Source: Bog-473 sp963744225
Lineage (GTDB): Bacteria; Actinomycetota; Acidimicrobiia; Acidimicrobiales; RAAP-2
Assembly: GCA_963744225.1 (NCBI GenBank)
Contig: CAVUSV010000003.1
Coordinates: 930,001-994,000, forward strand
Length of the DNA stretch: 64,000 nucleotides
Direction: 5' to 3'
In this document: positions 52,668 through 62,372 of the stretch, piece after piece
How the letters are laid out: every line of letters begins with the position of its first letter
How positions within the stretch are numbered: the stretch's first letter is position 1
Position numbers and translations under genes: made by a program
The notes under the pieces: generated by a model
Databases searched by the model: none
Seen by the model: the letters and a program-made list of their open reading frames with translations, nothing else
What the model was told of the DNA's origin: nothing

Positions 52668-53458
52668 ATGGCCGTCGTTTCCATGCGACAGCTTCTCGAG
52701 GCTGGGGTCCACTTCGGACACCAGACGCGGCGATGGAACCCGAAAATGAAGCGCTTCATCCTTGGTGAGCGCAACGGGATCTATCTCATCGACCTGCGGA
52801 AGACTCTGAACGGGATCGAGTCCTCATACTCCTTCGTCCGGGACCTGGTGGCGGGCGGGGGCACGATTCTCTTCGTAGGTACCAAGAAGCAGACCCAGGG
52901 ACCGGTGGCTGAGTTCGCCGAGGCCTGCGGCATGCCTTACGTGAACCAACGCTGGCTCGGCGGGATGCTGACCAATTTCGCCACCGTCTCGGGCCGGGTG
53001 AAGCGCATGCAGGAATTGCGGGCCATGCAGGCCGCCGGCGACTTCGACGGCATGCCCAAGCGGGAGGCGCTCCAGCACACGCGCGAGCTCGAGAAGCTGA
53101 CCCGCAACCTGGGGGGCATCGCCGACCTGGAACGCCTCCCCAATGCGGTGTTCGTGATCGACACCAAGAAGGAGCACATCGCGGTCACCGAGGCCCGCAA
53201 GCTGGGGCTCCCCGTCGTCGCGGTGGTCGACACCAACTGTGACCCCGACGTCATCGACTACGTGATCCCGGGCAACGACGACGCCATCCGCTCGGGCTCG
53301 CTGATGTGCCGAGTGATCGCAGATGCCGTGGCGGAGGGCCGCTTCATCGCCGAGCACCGCCGCCAGCTGGCGCCGGCAGCGCCAGCCGAGGAGGGTGCGG
53401 CACCGACCCCCGGCCGCGCCGGGTGCGCGCCCCGCAAGAGCCAGTGGAGGTGGCCTGA
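52668..53458 (+). CDS. rpsB: 30S ribosomal protein S2 (C-terminal tail disturbed by indels)
   Basis: S2 binds the 16S 3' major domain. 'MRQLLEAGVHFGHQTRRWNP' (from residue 5), 'GTKKQ', 'YVNQRWLGGMLTNF' and 'DPDVIDYVIPGNDDA' are diagnostic. The core is intact to about residue 240. The frame then misses its stop and would run 160 bases into tsf. Deleting one G after the C-run at 53407-53411 and one C at 53430-53433 gives a tail 'PAAPGARPQEPVEVA' ending at TGA 53456-53458, just before tsf. TGGAGGAA precedes ATG 52668. A TAACAT at 52545 may be the -10 of its promoter. Confidence 0.95.
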
Positions 53459-53460
53459 CC

Positions 53461-54256
53461 ATGGCCAGCTACACCGCCAAGGACGTCGCCGCGCTGCGCC
53501 AGATGACGGGTGCCGGCATGCTCGACTGCAAGAACGCGCTCGAGGAATGCGGGGGCAACATGGAGGAGGCGGCCAAGCTTCTGCGCACGAAGGGCTTGTC
53601 CGGCGCAGCCAAGCGGAGTGACCGCGAGGCGTCGGAGGGCGCGGTCGCGGCGGCACGGTCCGACGATGCCGCCGCCGTGGTCCTGCTGCGTTGTGAGACT
53701 GACTTCGTGGCCAAGGCCGACGAATTCGTCGCTCTGGCCGAAGAGCTGGCCGCGCTGGTCGCGGCCAAGGGGGAGGACGCCGACGGACGAACTGACCGAG
53801 GAGATCGACCGGTTGCGGGCGACGCTCAAGGAGAACATCTCGGTCGGGCGTGTGCGCCGCCTGGTGGCCGAGCCCGGCCAGGTGCTCGACACCTATGTCC
53901 ACCAGCAGGCGGGGCGCGGCGTCAACGCGGTGGCGGTCGTGCTCGACGGTGGTTCCGAGGAGCTCGCCCACAACATCGCCGTGCACATCGCATTCACCAA
54001 GCCCACCTACCTGAGCCGCGACGAGGTACCCGAGGCCGACGCCGCCGCCGAGCGCGCCACGCTCGAAGAGATCTCGCGTAACGAAGGCAAGCCCGAAGCC
54101 GCGCTCGAGAAGATCGTCGAGGGACGCATGACGGGCTGGTTCAAGGAAAGAGTGCTGTTGGACCAATCGTACGTGCGAGACGAAAAGCAGACGATCGCGG
54201 GCATGCTCGGCTCTGCCCGCATCGTGTCGTTCGCGCAGGTCGTCATCGGCGCCTGA
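53461..54256 (+). CDS. tsf: Elongation factor Ts, frameshifted in this sequence
   Basis: EF-Ts recycles EF-Tu from the GDP form. The N-terminal UBA-like domain ('TAKDVAALRQMTGAGMLDCK', residues 4-23) and the TDFVAK motif (about residue 80) are in the first frame. The rest ('DELTEEIDRLRATLKENISV' to the end) is in the next frame. Deleting one G at 53785-53786 (GACGGAC) joins them to a normal protein of about 264 residues. It starts 2 bases after the repaired rpsB stop. Confidence 0.96.
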
Positions 54257-54267
54257 GCGCTGGGATC

Positions 54268-54987
54268 GTGGGAGAACCGCGTCGCATCGTCCTCAAGATG
54301 TCGGGGGAGGCGTTGGCCTCTGCCGCGTCCGACGAGACCATCGACGCCGCGACTGTCGAGCGGATGGCCAAGGAGATGGGGCGCGCGATGGAGGGCGGCG
54401 GGCTCGAGCTCGCCGTCGTCGTCGGAGGCGGCAATATCTGGCGTGGCACGACGGGGGAGAGCGGCGGGATGGACCGAGCCACCTCCGACACCATGGGGAT
54501 GCTGGGGACAGTGATCAACGCGCTGGCGCTCCAGGATGCGCTCGAGCAGCAGGACCAGCCGACCCGGGTATTGAGCGCGCTTTCCATGGCGGAGGTGGCC
54601 GAGCCCTACATTCGGCGCCGGGCCATCCGCCATCTCGAAAAGGGCCGAATCGTGATCTTCGCCGCCGGCATGGGGAACCCATTCTTCACGACCGACACCC
54701 CGGCGGCGCTCCGGGCGGCCGAGATCGGCGCTGAGCTGCTGTGCAAGGGCACACATTCCGGGGTGGACGGCGTCTACAGCGCCGATCCCAAGCTCGATCC
54801 GACGGCAACCCGTTATGACGAGATCTCCTTTATGGAGGTCATCAATCGGGACTTGCGGGTCATGGACCTCACGGCGATCACCTTCTGCAAGGACAACAAC
54901 CTGCCGATCCGGGTCTTCGACCTTATGATTCCTGGGAACATCCCTCGTGCGCTCAGCGGCGAGCAGATCGGTACGCTGGTCCGTTGA
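54268..54987 (+). CDS. pyrH: Uridylate kinase (UMP kinase)
   Basis: PyrH phosphorylates UMP and is hexameric. The 239-residue product has the kinase N-terminus 'RIVLKMSGEAL' (about residues 4-14), 'VVVGGGNIWRG', 'RATSDTMGMLGTVINALAL' and 'CKGTHSGVDGVYSADPK'. GTG 54268 is the start. Its stop TGA shares the A with the ATG of frr (TGATG). Confidence 0.97.
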   Translation: MGEPRRIVLKMSGEALASAASDETIDAATVERMAKEMGRAMEGGGLELAVVVGGGNIWRGTTGESGGMDRATSDTMGMLGTVINALALQDALEQQDQPTRVLSALSMAEVAEPYIRRRAIRHLEKGRIVIFAAGMGNPFFTTDTPAALRAAEIGAELLCKGTHSGVDGVYSADPKLDPTATRYDEISFMEVINRDLRVMDLTAITFCKDNNLPIRVFDLMIPGNIPRALSGEQIGTLVR

Positions 54988-55556
54988 TGGACGATGACCT
55001 CGCCGCCCTGGTTAAGGAGGACACTAGGGAAAAGATGGGCAAGGCCATCGACCACGTGCGCCACGAGATGAGCAACGTGCGCACGGGGCGTGCCTCATCC
55101 GCGCTGATCGAAGCCCTTGCCGTGGACTACTACGGCACTCCTACTCCGCTGCGGCAGCTCGCTGGGTTCAGCGTGCCCGACGCCATGCTCCTGGTGATCT
55201 CGCCCTATGACAAGGGGTCGCTGGGTGCTATCGAGAAGGCAATCATGGTCTCGGACCTTGGCATCAATCCCACGAACGACGGCACGGTGATCCGCCTGGC
55301 CTTCCCGCCCTTGACGGAAGAACGCCGCAAGGAGCTGGTGAAGGTCGTGCGCCACAAAGCCGAGGAGGGGAGGGTTGCCGTGCGCAACTTGCGCCGCGCC
55401 GGACGCCATGAACTCGAGACACTGCAGAAGGACGGAGAGCTCTCGACCGATGAGCTCGAGCGGGTCGAGAAGGAGCTCGAAAAGATCACCCACGAACAGG
55501 TCGCGCTGATCGATCAACTGCTCACGCATAAAGAGCAAGAGCTGCTTCAGGTCTGA
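54987..55556 (+). CDS. frr: Ribosome recycling factor
   Basis: RRF splits the post-termination ribosome with EF-G. The 189-residue product has the typical 'VRTGRASSALIEALAVDYYG' (about residues 30-49) and 'PLTEERRKELVKVVRHKAEE' (about 103-122). ATG 54987 overlaps the pyrH stop by one base. Confidence 0.97.
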   Translation: MDDDLAALVKEDTREKMGKAIDHVRHEMSNVRTGRASSALIEALAVDYYGTPTPLRQLAGFSVPDAMLLVISPYDKGSLGAIEKAIMVSDLGINPTNDGTVIRLAFPPLTEERRKELVKVVRHKAEEGRVAVRNLRRAGRHELETLQKDGELSTDELERVEKELEKITHEQVALIDQLLTHKEQELLQV

Positions 55557-55567
55557 GGGAACGAACT

Positions 55568-57163
55568 ATGCCCGACGGGACCGACGAATATGACGAATTT
55601 GAAAACCGGCCTTGGCGACGTCGCCGACCACGGCAACGAAGCGATCGACGAGGACCCGCCGAGCTACCACTCCGGCCGCGTGCGCATCATTGGCGCCGAG
55701 CCGCGGGTGACGCCGTCCGCGAGGTGACCGGCCCGGTCGAAGACGAACACCCCGAGTTACCGCACTGGAACGATGCGCCCACCGGACAGGTCCCGGCTGT
55801 GCTCGACCGCAGCGCCGGAGAGGAGCAACTGGTCGCGCCACCGACCTGGCGCGAGGAGGAGAACGACTGGGAGGCCCAAGAGGAGGTCTTCGAACCCTCC
55901 ATGCTCTCTGACGACCTCCCCGCCGTCGGCGCGCTCTTGGGAGAGCAACCGGACGGATTCGACGTGGAACGCCAGCCCTGGCACTTCGAGTCCGACGACA
56001 CCTTGGTCATCCCTCCCGAACCCGGCAGCGAGCCCGAACCCCCGTCCCGGCCCGAGTCCGCACCGCGGCACGAGGCCGCACCCCGGCACGAGGCCCCTCC
56101 GCGGCACGAACCCGTACCCGTGTACGAACCGGAGCCCGTCTCGGTGCCGGAACCCCCGTACGACGAAGACGAGTCGCCCGACGTCTCGCCGCGCATGGCG
56201 CCGACGGTCACCACCGCTGCCTCGGCGGCAGCGGCATCGCGGCTCACCCCGCCCCTGCCGCCGGAGCCGAAGCCGCGCGCCGCGCGCACTTCTCGGGCGA
56301 GTGCCGGCGCGCGGACTGGCAATGTGAATACCGCTGGCACCGGTGGGCGCGACATGCGCGTCGCCGTCGGGTCAGGCGTACTCCTGGGTGTGGTCGCCTT
56401 GGCTTGTTTCGCCGCTGGCACCGTGGCATCGATGGTCATCGTGTGCGCCGTCGTTCTGCTGGCGTCCGCAGAGGCGTATGCGGCCTTCCGGCGCGCCCAC
56501 AACCACCCGGCCACTCTCCTCGGACTTGTCGCCGTGCTGTCGCTGCTGATCGAGACGTACAACAAGGGGGTCGCAGCGCTCCCGCTCGTGCTCGTGCTGC
56601 TCGTCGCCGGCTCCTTCATCTGGTACTTAGCCCGTGTCGAGCCCGGAGCGGAACCCGTCTCGGGGATCACCTCGACCGTGTTCGTCTTCGTCTGGGTGGG
56701 CGCATTCGGGTCGTTCGCGGCCCTCCTGCTCAATCCCAACCTGTTTCCTAACCGACACGGCATTGCGTTCCTCCTCGCTGCCGTCATCGTGACTGTTGCC
56801 GCCGACGTCGGGTCCCTCCTCGTTGGCTCCGCAATGGGGCGTCACCAACTTGCTCCTTCCATCAGCCCCAACAAGAGTTGGGAGGGGCTGATCGGCGGTG
56901 CCATCGCAGCCATCCTCGTCTCCGTCGTCGTCGTCCACTTCATCCACCCGTGGACGGTGAGCAAGGCGGCGCTGTACGGCGTGGTCGTCGCGGTAGTGGC
57001 GCCGCTCGGCGACCTGAGCCAGTCGATGATCAAGCGCCATCTCGGCCTCAAAGACATGGGCCGGCTCCTGCCGGGCCACGGCGGCATCCTCGACCGTGTC
57101 GACGGCCTGCTCTTCGTCGTTCCTGCCACGTATTTCGTGGTCAAGGCGATCCACCTCGGGTGA
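55568..57163 (+). CDS. cdsA: Phosphatidate cytidylyltransferase with long N-terminal extension; compensated frameshift at the N-terminus
   Basis: CdsA makes CDP-diacylglycerol for phospholipid synthesis. The C-terminal half (about residues 255-531) has seven to eight membrane segments and the signature 'KRHLGLKDMGRLLPGHGGI' plus 'DRVDGLLF'. The N-terminal 250 residues are acidic and Pro-rich. Between about 55602 and 55706 the frame is wrong: the alternative frame reads 'GDVADHGNEAIDEDPPSYHS' then 'GRVRIIGAEP', as expected for actinobacterial CdsA. One surplus base near 55602-55607 and one missing base near 55701-55706 cancel each other. It lies 11 bases after frr. Confidence 0.93.
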   Translation: MPDGTDEYDEFENRPWRRRRPRQRSDRRGPAELPLRPRAHHWRRAAGDAVREVTGPVEDEHPELPHWNDAPTGQVPAVLDRSAGEEQLVAPPTWREEENDWEAQEEVFEPSMLSDDLPAVGALLGEQPDGFDVERQPWHFESDDTLVIPPEPGSEPEPPSRPESAPRHEAAPRHEAPPRHEPVPVYEPEPVSVPEPPYDEDESPDVSPRMAPTVTTAASAAAASRLTPPLPPEPKPRAARTSRASAGARTGNVNTAGTGGRDMRVAVGSGVLLGVVALACFAAGTVASMVIVCAVVLLASAEAYAAFRRAHNHPATLLGLVAVLSLLIETYNKGVAALPLVLVLLVAGSFIWYLARVEPGAEPVSGITSTVFVFVWVGAFGSFAALLLNPNLFPNRHGIAFLLAAVIVTVAADVGSLLVGSAMGRHQLAPSISPNKSWEGLIGGAIAAILVSVVVVHFIHPWTVSKAALYGVVVAVVAPLGDLSQSMIKRHLGLKDMGRLLPGHGGILDRVDGLLFVVPATYFVVKAIHLG

Positions 57164-57167
57164 GCTG

Positions 57168-58338
57168 ATGCGCACCGTCAGCCTGATGGGTTCCACGGGC
57201 TCGGTCGGCACCCAGGCGCTCGACGTCATCCGTCGGGAGCCCGAGCGGTTCCGTGTGCATGCGCTGGCCGCGCACCGCTCGTCCGCCGCTGCTGGTGGCC
57301 CAGGCGACCGAGTTCCGCCCGGATGTCGTCGTGATCGGCGATTCGGACCTCTACGACGAGGTGCGCGGCGGCGTGCCGGCTGGGACCCAGGTCGCGGTGG
57401 GGACAGAGGGGATGGTCGAGGCCGCCCGCGGCGCCGACGTCGTGCTGAACGCAGTGGTGGGCTTCGCCGGGCTGCCCGTCACGATGGCGACGCTCGAAGC
57501 TGGCAAGCGCCTCGCCCTGGCTAACAAGGAATCGCTGATCGCTGGGGCACCGGTCGTGCAGAAGGCCCGCCGCACCCCGGGAGCGGAGATCGTCCCGGTG
57601 GACTCGGAGCACTGCGCTTTGCACCAGTGCCTCGCCTCAGTGCCGGGGACCATCGACGTGGCCCGGTTGCTCCTCACCGCTTCAGGAGGCCCCTTCCGGG
57701 GTTGGCCGGCGGAGCGGCTCGAGACGGTCTCGGTGAGCGATGCACTGGCTCATCCGACATGGTCGATGGGACCCAAGATCACCATCGACTCGTCGACCCT
57801 CATGAACAAGGGCCTCGAGGTCATTGAGGCCCACGAGCTCTTCGGGATCGACTATGACCGGATCGGGATCGTGGTGCACCCGCAGTCGATCGTCCATTCC
57901 ATGGTGGAGCTGCGTGACGGGTCAACGCTGGCGCAACTGTCCGAACCCGATATGCGCCTCCCGATCGGCTACGCCCTCGGGTGGCCCGACCGCGTCGCCG
58001 CGCCGTTCGGTGCGCTCGACTGGTCCCGCCCGCGGAGCCTGACCTTCGAACCACCCGACCGCTCGGTCTTCCGGTGCATCGAACTGGCCTACGACGCCGG
58101 TCGTTGCGGCAGCTCTGCCCCGGCATGGCTGAGCGCCGCCAACGAGGTCGCGGTGGAGGCGTTCCTCGACGGTGCGCTCGTCTGGACCGGGATTGCGGAC
58201 GTGGTGGCCGAGACGCTCGAGGGATGGGTCGACGACCACGTCGACCAGGTGGAAGGAGTGTTGGCGGCTGATGCCGAGGCCCGGGCGCGGGCGCGCGGCA
58301 TCGTGGCCCGCCGTCCGTCCGGCGGGGGCGCACGATAG
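57168..58338 (+). CDS. dxr: 1-deoxy-D-xylulose 5-phosphate reductoisomerase, frameshifted near the N-terminus
   Basis: Dxr converts DXP to MEP in isoprenoid synthesis with NADPH. 'VSLMGSTGSVGTQALDVI' (residues 4-21) is the NADPH-binding start; it is in one frame, and from about 57289 the protein continues in the next ('LLVAQATEFRPDVVVIGD'). Deleting one G in GCCGCTGCTG at 57285-57290 joins them. Active-site motifs 'VPVDSEHCALHQCL', 'TASGGPFRG' and 'MGPKITIDSSTLMNKGLE' are present. In many Actinobacteria rlmN lies before dxr; it is absent here. Confidence 0.95.
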
Positions 58339-58351
58339 CGTTGAGCTCGCC

Positions 58352-59659
58352 ATGACGGTCGCGAAGGAGGCGGAGGAGACCACGGCGGCGGAGCCGCCTC
58401 TCGAAGCGGAGCCCCCGCCGGACGGGAGCCCGGTTCGGGTCTTCCAGTTGTTGCTCGCGCTGGCCGTGATCACGGCGGTCTTCGTTGCCCTGGGTTGGGG
58501 CTACCTGCTGCTCTTCATTGCCATCCTGGTCGTCATCGTGATGCTGCACGAGCTCGGGCACTTCGTGACGGCCAAGCGGGCCGGGATGAAGGTCACCGAG
58601 TACTTTGTCGGCTTCGGGCCACGGCTGTGGTCGGTGCGCCGGGGCGAGACCGAGTACGGCGTCAAGGCGATTCCGGCCGGCGGGTACGTGCGCATCACCG
58701 GATTTACCTCCACCGAGGACGTCACGCCCGAGGACGAACCTCGCGCCTATCGCCAGCAGCCCTTCCACCAGCGGATCATCGTGGCCTCCGCGGGCTCCGT
58801 CATGCATTTCATCATTGCGTTCGTCCTCGCGCTGATCTTGGTCATGAGCTTCGGGAAGGCGACGAACAACTACACGATCGCCGCGATCGAGCACTGGCCG
58901 GGCGCGCAGACGCCTGCCGCGTTGGCGGGGCTGAAGTCGGGGGACACGATCGTGTCCATCGACGGCAAGACGTTCAGCAATCCAAATGCCATGACGGACG
59001 TCGTGAAGCGCTCGGCAGGCAAGCCGCTCAACCTCGGGGTGGAGCGGGGCGGCCGGCTGATCCACCTGACGGCGACGCCGGCCAACGGGAAGGGCATCAC
59101 GGTCGGCGGCCAGACGCTGGGCAACCGGGGCTACCTGGGTGTGGAGATCAAGCAGGCGACCGCACCGGTCGCGCTCCTCCCGGCGATCGGGAATTCCTTC
59201 ACCACCATGTGGCAGGTGACCTATCAGGAAGTGACGGGAATCGCGCAGACCTTCTCCCCGCACGGACTTTCCTCGGTCCTGCATCAGGTGACCAACACCA
59301 AGGCCGCCCAGTCCGCCGTCAACAATCCCGGCTCGGCGCCGCGCCCGGTCTCCATCGTCGGCATCGCCAACCTCGGTGCGCAATCGGAGCAGGCGGGCCT
59401 GGCGGCCGTGCTCATGCTTCTCATCGCCATCAACATCGTGTTCGGCATCTTGAACATGCTGCCAATGATCCCCCTCGATGGGGGCCACGTCGCCGTTGCC
59501 GCCTACGAGTGGGTCCGTACGAAGAAGGGCCAGCCCTATTACCGGGCCGACATCACCAAACTGTTCCCGGTGGCTGCCGTCTTCATCGGCTTCCTGGCGC
59601 TCTTCGTGTTCGCCGGGATCTACCTGGACATCACGCACCCACTTCAGATCCCGCACTGA
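58352..59659 (+). CDS. rseP: Site-2 intramembrane zinc metalloprotease RseP/Rip1-like
   Basis: The 435-residue protein cuts membrane-bound regulators within the bilayer. It has a zinc-binding HExxH in 'VMLHELGHFVTAKRAG' (about residues 64-79), a PDZ domain (about 180-260, 'GLKSGDTIVSIDGKTFSNP') and the second zinc-ligand motif 'NMLPMIPLDGGH'. Four membrane segments are visible. The N-terminal 30 residues are acidic. ATG 58352 is the start. It sits between dxr and ispG, as in other Actinobacteria. Confidence 0.93.
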   Translation: MTVAKEAEETTAAEPPLEAEPPPDGSPVRVFQLLLALAVITAVFVALGWGYLLLFIAILVVIVMLHELGHFVTAKRAGMKVTEYFVGFGPRLWSVRRGETEYGVKAIPAGGYVRITGFTSTEDVTPEDEPRAYRQQPFHQRIIVASAGSVMHFIIAFVLALILVMSFGKATNNYTIAAIEHWPGAQTPAALAGLKSGDTIVSIDGKTFSNPNAMTDVVKRSAGKPLNLGVERGGRLIHLTATPANGKGITVGGQTLGNRGYLGVEIKQATAPVALLPAIGNSFTTMWQVTYQEVTGIAQTFSPHGLSSVLHQVTNTKAAQSAVNNPGSAPRPVSIVGIANLGAQSEQAGLAAVLMLLIAINIVFGILNMLPMIPLDGGHVAVAAYEWVRTKKGQPYYRADITKLFPVAAVFIGFLALFVFAGIYLDITHPLQIPH

Positions 59660-59660
59660 C

Positions 59661-60890
59661 GTGGAGCTCTCGTCCTCTCTTCTGTCGCCCCGACGGCCCA
59701 CCCGCCGCATCACGCTCGGGGGCGTCGCCATCGGGGACGGGGCCCCGATCTCGGTGCAGTCCATGACGACGACGAAGACGGCGGACGTCGACGGAACCCT
59801 GGCGCAGGTCTACGCGCTGGCGGCGGCCGGCGCAGACATCGTGCGCTGCACCTGCAACGAGGAGGCAGCCGCCGAAGGCCTGGCTCACATCGTGCCACGA
59901 TCGCCGGTGCCCATCGTGGCCGACATTCACTTCCACCACGAGATGGCGCTTGCTGCGTTGGAGGCGGGCGTGCAGGGGCTACGCCTCAATCCGGGCAATC
60001 TGCGCAAAGAGGCCGAGATCAAGCAAGTGGCCGCTGAGGCCCGTGACCGCGGTGTGCCCATCCGTATCGGCGTCAACGCGGGGTCGCTGCATCCCGACCT
60101 CTACAAGAAGTACGGGGGGGCCACCCCTGAGGCGTTGGTGGAGTCCGCTCGTAACGAGCTCGCTCTGTTCGAAGAGGTCGGCTTCAACGACGTCAAGATC
60201 TCGGTCAAGGCCTCGTCCGTGGCGCTGATGATCGCGGCGTACCGGCTCGCCGCGGAGACCTTCGACCACCCACTGCACCTCGGCGTGACCGAGGCGGGTC
60301 CTCCGCCCGCTGGCCTGGTGAAGGGCACCGCGGGTATTGGCGCCCTGCTTGCCGAGGGGATCGGCGACACCATTCGCTTCTCCCTTACGGCCGATCCCGT
60401 CGAGGAGGCCCGGGCCGGACGTCAGCTCCTCGAGTCGCTCGGGCTGCGCGAGCGCAAGGGGCTCGATCTCATCGCCTGCCCGTCGTGCGGCCGGGCCCAG
60501 GTGGACGTCATCGCCGTGGCCAACGCGGCCCAGGAGGCACTCGAGAAGCTCAACCTGCCGATTCAGGTTGCGGTCATGGGATGCGTCGTCAATGGCCCCG
60601 GTGAGGCGCGGGAAGCAGACCTCGGCATCGCGGCGGGCAAGCAGAAGGGCCACCTGTTCATACGCGGCAAGATCGTCCGGGTCGTCCCCGAGGCAGAGAT
60701 GGTGCAGGCGCTCGTCGACGAGGCGGAGCGCCTGGTGGCCGAAGGCGTCGAGGCGCGCATCGCCGCGGCAGACAAAGGCGCTGAGGCCGAGGCGGAAGCC
60801 GACCGGCGCGCCGTGCTCGAGTTGACAGGCGACGACCCCAACCGCACGTCGGAGAAGATCGAGATCATCAGGCGGCACGCCGACCAGTAG
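59661..60890 (+). CDS. ispG: 4-hydroxy-3-methylbut-2-enyl diphosphate synthase (flavodoxin/ferredoxin)
   Basis: IspG makes HMBPP in the MEP pathway with a 4Fe-4S cluster. The 409-residue product has the TIM-barrel part with 'SVQSMTTTKTADVDGTLAQV' (about residues 31-50), 'PIVADIHFHHEMALAA', and the C-terminal cluster cysteines in 'ACPSCGRAQ' and 'AVMGCVVNGPGEA'. It is 409 residues, slightly longer than usual owing to an Ala/Glu-rich tail. GTG 59661 is one base after the rseP stop. Confidence 0.96.
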   Translation: MELSSSLLSPRRPTRRITLGGVAIGDGAPISVQSMTTTKTADVDGTLAQVYALAAAGADIVRCTCNEEAAAEGLAHIVPRSPVPIVADIHFHHEMALAALEAGVQGLRLNPGNLRKEAEIKQVAAEARDRGVPIRIGVNAGSLHPDLYKKYGGATPEALVESARNELALFEEVGFNDVKISVKASSVALMIAAYRLAAETFDHPLHLGVTEAGPPPAGLVKGTAGIGALLAEGIGDTIRFSLTADPVEEARAGRQLLESLGLRERKGLDLIACPSCGRAQVDVIAVANAAQEALEKLNLPIQVAVMGCVVNGPGEAREADLGIAAGKQKGHLFIRGKIVRVVPEAEMVQALVDEAERLVAEGVEARIAAADKGAEAEAEADRRAVLELTGDDPNRTSEKIEIIRRHADQ

Positions 60891-60901
60891 CCTGCGCACC
60901 T

Positions 60902-62316
60902 ATGACCAAGGGTGCCATCGTCACGCGGGAGGAAGACTTCCCGCGCTGGTACCAAGAGGTGATCGCCGGCGCCGAGATGGCCGACAACGGCCCCGCCCGC
61001 GGCACCATGGTCATCCGGCCCTGGGGGTACGGGATCTGGGAGCTGATGCAGGCCGAGCTCGACCGGCGGATCAAGGAGGCGGGAGCCGAGAACGCCTACT
61101 TCCCGCTGTTCATCCCCGAGGCGTTCCTCAAGCTCGAGGCCGAGCACGTTGAGGGCTTTGCGCCCGAGTTAGCGGTGGTCACCCATGCGGGCGGAAAGGA
61201 ACTGGACGAGCCCCTCGTCGTTCGCCCCACCAGCGAGACAGTGATCAACCATTTCTTCTCCAAGTGGGTGCAGAGCCACCGCGACCTGCCCCTGCTCATC
61301 AACCAGTGGGCCAACGTGGTTCGCTGGGAGCTGCGCCCGCGGCTCTTCCTGCGCACGAGCGAGTTCCTCTGGCAAGAGGGCCACACGGCCCATGCCACCG
61401 AGGGCGACGCACGCGACTATGCGCTCCGCATCTTGAACGACGTCTACCGCTCGACCATGGTCGACGTGCTGCACTTGCCGGTGCTGACGGGTCACAAGAC
61501 TCGCGCGCGAGCGCTTCGCCGGCGCGAACCGGACCTGGACGTGCGAGGGGATGATGGGCGACGGCAAGGCGCTCCAGATGGGCACGAGCCACGAGCTCGG
61601 GCAGAACTTCGCCGCGACCCTTCGACATCACCTACGCCAACGCGTCGGGATCACTCGAGTACGTGTGGCAGACCTCCTGGGGGGTGTCGACCCGGCTCGT
61701 TGGTGCTCTCGTGATGGGGCATGGCGACGACTTCGGATTGCGGCTCCCTCCGGCGCTGGCGCCGGCACAGGTCGTCGTGCTCATCGTCAAGGACGCCCCC
61801 GACGTCCGCACGGCAGCCGACGCGTTGGTCGCCGACCTGCGGGCGGCCGGGCACCGGGTACGCCTGGACGAGCGCACCGACACCAGCTTCGGGCGCCGCA
61901 GTGTCGATTGGGAGCTCAAGGGCGTACCGGTGCGGGTGGAGGTGGGCCCCCGCGACCTGGCCGAGGGCAACGTCACCGTGGTCGTCCGGCATCGGCGAGA
62001 GAAGAAGAACGTGATGCTCGGGGCCGTGGCGGACACCGTCGCCACCGAGCTCGCGACGGCGGGGCCCGAACTCCTGTCCGAGGCGACAGCCGCGCGGGAC
62101 GCCCGGACGGCGGACGTCACGTCGCTCGAAGAAGCCATCGAGGCCGGAAAGGTGGGCTTCGCCCGGGTCCGCCTCGGCGCTCTGGGGCCGGACGGCGAGG
62201 ACCGTTTGGCCCAGCACGCCGTCACCGTTCGCTGTCTGCAGCGGCCGGACGGGTCACTGGCCGAGCCGGGCGACGCAGAGGGCGATCTCGTCGCCGTCGT
62301 GGGACGGTCGTATTAG
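60902..62316 (+). CDS. proS: Prolyl-tRNA synthetase (eukaryote/archaeal-like type), two frameshifts in this sequence
   Basis: ProRS charges tRNA-Pro. The N-terminal 'DFPRWYQEVIAGAEMAD' and 'RPTSETVINHFFSKWVQSHR' and 'RTSEFLWQEGHTAHAT' are class II motifs of the archaeal/eukaryotic-type ProRS, without the editing INS domain. The reading is split over three frames: shifts at about 61500-61509 (CG repeat, one surplus base) and 61618-61620 (CCC, one surplus C). The middle part reads 'GMMGDGKALQMGTSHELGQN', and the last part 'YVWQTSWGVSTRLVGALVMG' plus the anticodon-binding domain. Repaired length is about 470 residues. The start is ATG 60902. Confidence 0.95.
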
Positions 62317-62320
62317 CCCT

Positions 62321-62337
62321 GGGATTGCTATAATCCC
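62321..62337 (+). promoter_or_regulatory. Extended -10 promoter of rimP-nusA, inside an inverted repeat
   Basis: TGCTATAAT at 62326-62334 is a perfect extended -10. It lies within GGGATT-GCTAT-AATCCC (62321-62337), a 6-bp inverted repeat. No good -35 is found 16-18 bases upstream. The predicted start is near 62341, about 98 bases before the rimP ATG. Confidence 0.6.
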
Positions 62338-62372
62338 CTAGCTGTCCATTTTTAGATCAGTACCTCGTTGAA

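Noticed and set aside
53461..54256. Programmed frameshifting as an explanation for split tsf, dxr, proS and others
   Set aside because: There are no slippery heptamers with following structure common to the sites, the genes are not known for recoding, and many errors fall in short homopolymers.
57821..59764. A 647-codon open frame on the minus strand
   Set aside because: It is antisense to dxr, rseP and ispG, has no recognisable domain and shows the Arg/His/Asp-rich composition of a shadow frame in GC-rich DNA.
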